DNA from: PALSA-278 sp963760285
Lineage (GTDB): Bacteria; Acidobacteriota; Terriglobia; Acidiferrales; UBA7541
Assembly: GCA_963760285.1 (NCBI GenBank)
Contig: CAVXCI010000003.1
Coordinates: 62,001 to 126,000, forward strand
Length of the DNA: 64,000 bases
Direction of reading: 5' to 3'
The position numbers and the translations under genes are program-made. Shown here piece by piece: positions 62,244 to 64,000 of this stretch (position 1 is the stretch's first letter; the number at the start of each line of letters is the position of its first letter). The notes beneath the pieces were generated by a model that saw only the letters and a list, made by a program, of their open reading frames with translations, made no database searches and was not told where the DNA came from.

Positions 62244-63008
62244 GTGAAAAAGATTCAGCGAGTCCCGGCGAACGCCCCGCGAACTCCCCATGCAGTGGAT
62301 TATTTGCTCGAGCGCCGCCTGGTGTTATACGCCCTCGCGGCTGGAGCAGTGCTCTCTTCAGCGCCGGCGTCGCAAGCCAAGGTTGTCTTCACTCCCAGTC
62401 ATGCGGTTGTTGGAGCTGGACACCTGAAGTCATTGAACATCGACTTGGCTCATGATGGAACCACCGGTTTCATAATTGAGATTTTCCAGCAAGTTGGATG
62501 TTCCACTTGCAAGTCGTCGTCCAGTGCCCTGACTGCCCGGGGACAACTCGCGTCGAGCGTAATGTTGGGCTCATTCAGCTTTCCGTATGCACTTCGCGCT
62601 GGAGCGAAGATTGGAAGCAGCGCCAAGTTCTCCCTGCCGGGTCGGGCAGGGCGGCTCGCTTCGTGGGATGCTTTCCAGTCTGGAGGCAATTCTGTAGGAA
62701 ACTTTCTGGATGTGTCCAAGCGCGCTCTGGGCGTCCGGTTCATGATTAACGGGCAGCCCCATTATGGATGGATCGGGTTTCGAAGCGTTACGGGCGGCTT
62801 CCACGACAAACATTCGCCGAACATTATCGCTACCCTGGTCGGTTGGGCGTATGAGACGGAGCCGAACGTGCCCATTCGCGCCGGCGAAGGTTTCCGGGAA
62901 CCGGAGAGCGTAGGCACGCTTGAGCCAACCTCGCTTGAACTATTAGCGCGCGGCCATGACGCAGTAGCTGTCTGGCGCCGCCGCCATTTCGCGTGGGAGC
63001 AAACATAG
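62244..63008 (+). CDS. exported protein with degenerate PEP-CTERM-like C-terminus
   Basis: 254 residues from a GTG with GAGG five bases upstream. Hydrophobic LVLYALAAGAVLSSAPASQA looks like a signal segment after a basic start. The core (GVRFMINGQPHYGWIGFRSVTGGF, ATLVGWAYETEPNVPIRAG) matches the pattern of PEP-CTERM-type secreted proteins, whose end is PEPASL-hydrophobic-WRRR. Here the end is LEPTSLELLARGHDAVAVWRRR: sorting-like, but with charged residues where the helix should be. It lies between two copies of a ribF-derived repeat. Confidence 0.65.
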   Translation: MKKIQRVPANAPRTPHAVDYLLERRLVLYALAAGAVLSSAPASQAKVVFTPSHAVVGAGHLKSLNIDLAHDGTTGFIIEIFQQVGCSTCKSSSSALTARGQLASSVMLGSFSFPYALRAGAKIGSSAKFSLPGRAGRLASWDAFQSGGNSVGNFLDVSKRALGVRFMINGQPHYGWIGFRSVTGGFHDKHSPNIIATLVGWAYETEPNVPIRAGEGFREPESVGTLEPTSLELLARGHDAVAVWRRRHFAWEQT

Positions 63009-63024
63009 AGCGTAGATGGTTCCG

Positions 63025-63999
63025 TTACGCCGGCAGGGAATTGGGCCGCCGTCGCCGCGCAGTGAGCAGCCGGAAAAACTGCTGCGCGCAGGAAGCGTCG
63101 CGCTGAATCTGCGCCCTTAATTCTTCCGGTCCGGAAAACTTACGCTCGTCGCGCAGACGCGCCCAAAATCGCACGTCCATGGACCCTTCCACCGCGCGCC
63201 CGTCGAAATCAAACAGGAAACTCTCCACGCTTACGCTGCCGTCGGTCTCGAATGTTGGCCGCCGCCCCACGTTGGTCACCGAGCGGTACCACCATCCGCT
63301 CGCGCTCGTTTCCGTCACGTAGACGCCAATTTTCGGCAGAATTTCCGCGTCGGTAGACAAATTCAGCGTGGGCACCACCAGTTTTCCGCCGATCCCCGCG
63401 CCGTGTTGCACCGTTCCCTGCAAATTGTAGGGACGCCCCAGCAGCCGCCCCGCGCGGCTGGCGCGCCCTTCGCGCAGCGCCTCGCGCACCGCCGTGCTGG
63501 AAACAATCTCGCCGCGAAATGTCACCGGAGGCATAATCACCACTTCAAAATCGAGCGCGCGACCCATGTCTTTGAGCAAACGCACATCGCCCGCGTGCCT
63601 GTGTCCAAAACGGAAATTCTCGCCCAGCAGAATGGCCTTTGCGTGCAGCGTCTCCGCCAGGATGCCGCGCACAAAATCTTCCGGCGAAATCTGCGAGAAC
63701 GCCTGGTCGAATTTCAGCACCAGCGCCGCATCCAATCCCATTTCCGCGAACATTTGCAGCCTCTGCTCCAGCGACATCAGCATCAGCGGCGCTTTTTCCG
63801 GGCGCAGCACGCGCAGCGGATGCGGATCGAAGGTCACCACCGTGGCCAGGCCGCCGTTCTGCCGCGCCCGAGCGATGACTCCGCGCAGAATTTCCTGATG
63901 CCCGCGGTGCACGCCGTCAAAATTTCCGATGGTGACCACGGAGCGCCGCGTTTCCACGCCCGCGCCGAACCGTGCCTTCCATTCCTCCACCGAGCGCGC
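63025..63999 (-). CDS. ribF: bifunctional riboflavin kinase/FAD synthetase, start beyond window
   Basis: Converts riboflavin to FMN and FAD. VVTIGNFDGVHRGHQEIL and VVTFDPHPLRVL are the adenylyltransferase start, ILLGENFRFGHRHAGD the ATP-site motif, ISSTAVREAL-like IVSSTAVREALREG follows, and the kinase domain shows GIGGKLVVPTLNLS, GVYVTETS, NVGRRPTFE and VESFLFDFDG. The frame stays open to the window edge (ARSVEEWKARFG), and the family usually has a few residues before this, so the start is probably outside. The C-terminal TARRRRPNSLPA extends past the usual end and is part of the duplicated 60-mer. Confidence 0.92.
   Translation of the reverse strand, partial: ARSVEEWKARFGAGVETRRSVVTIGNFDGVHRGHQEILRGVIARARQNGGLATVVTFDPHPLRVLRPEKAPLMLMSLEQRLQMFAEMGLDAALVLKFDQAFSQISPEDFVRGILAETLHAKAILLGENFRFGHRHAGDVRLLKDMGRALDFEVVIMPPVTFRGEIVSSTAVREALREGRASRAGRLLGRPYNLQGTVQHGAGIGGKLVVPTLNLSTDAEILPKIGVYVTETSASGWWYRSVTNVGRRPTFETDGSVSVESFLFDFDGRAVEGSMDVRFWARLRDERKFSGPEELRAQIQRDASCAQQFFRLLTARRRRPNSLPA
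63034..63093. repeat. 60-bp direct repeat, copy 2 (within ribF)
   Basis: The 3' coding end of ribF, almost identical to 62041-62100. The two copies bracket 933 bases containing the PEP-like gene. Confidence 0.85.
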
Positions 64000-64000
64000 A

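Noticed and set aside
62183..62455. Alternative plus-strand frame at the start of the PEP-like gene
   Set aside because: The GTG at 62244 with GAGG upstream opens the frame containing the signal segment and the PEP-like core.

Overview
The window looks like a chromosomal stretch from an Acidobacteriota (Terriglobia-like) genome. This is an inference from gene content and style: about 58-62% GC, PadR/HAAS pairs, DUF4097 'GDG' repeat proteins, many small secreted proteins of unknown function, a degenerate PEP-CTERM-like exported protein, and several families of short palindromic intergenic repeats. I recognise no rRNA, tRNA, CRISPR array, phage or transposase. At least eleven genes are broken by small indels that mostly leave every family motif readable in another frame (sdhC, sdhA, sdhB, mdh, icd, a GNAT gene, rluB, a PLP decarboxylase, mutS, a CYTH gene, an mgtE-like gene). 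Because many are core genes and the breaks cluster, sequencing or assembly indels are the likeliest cause.

Layout. 0-3 kb: end of a CPBP protease, a PadR-HAAS regulatory pair with a palindromic operator, pyruvoyl arginine decarboxylase, an SDR. 3-11.3 kb: central carbon block with sdhCAB, a membrane dipeptidase, a cyclophilin, mdh and icd. 11.3-21 kb: VOC and GNAT proteins, two paralogous secreted proteins flanking a methyltransferase, inositol-phosphate synthase, a DUF4185-like protein, DUF4097, PolX. 21-27 kb: Nudix-DUF169 operon, a membrane glycosyltransferase, a LytTR regulator, a secreted repeat protein. 26.6-35 kb: acyl-CoA dehydrogenase, trpS with an in-frame insertion, then the tightly overlapping scpA-scpB-rluB-hisC-CoA-binding run and a PLP decarboxylase. 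35-48 kb: beta-propeller protein, rarA, a ParD/ParE-type toxin-antitoxin pair, SpoU methyltransferase, FKBP isomerase, threonylcarbamoyl-AMP synthase, mutS-anmK-peptide-binding protein operon, broken CYTH gene. 48-51 kb: a promoter, a structured leader RNA with a terminator, an MgtE-type soluble sensor protein and an Nramp-like carrier. 51-56.5 kb: accessory secreted proteins and a two-gene accessory module. 56.5-64 kb: uppS-cdsA-dxr-rseP-fur, a repeat-bearing spacer, a PEP-like exported protein sitting between two copies of the ribF 3' end, and ribF running off the window.

Most interesting points: (1) the 48.07-50.89 kb unit, where a stand-alone MgtE N/CBS sensor domain lacking its membrane channel lies 5 bp from an Nramp-family carrier with altered metal-site motifs, behind a riboswitch-like leader in which a three-way junction and an intrinsic terminator are mutually exclusive; (2) a toxin-antitoxin promoter whose spacer is a perfect palindrome and whose -10 box lies 6 bp from the ATG, predicting a leaderless, autoregulated mRNA; (3) a 63-residue in-frame insertion in trpS; (4) an RluB-like protein with an Arg-Asp-Phe repeat tail and Pro where the catalytic Asp should be; (5) a gene bracketed by duplicated ribF 3' ends; (6) three families of dispersed palindromic repeats, one with interchangeable central hairpins.
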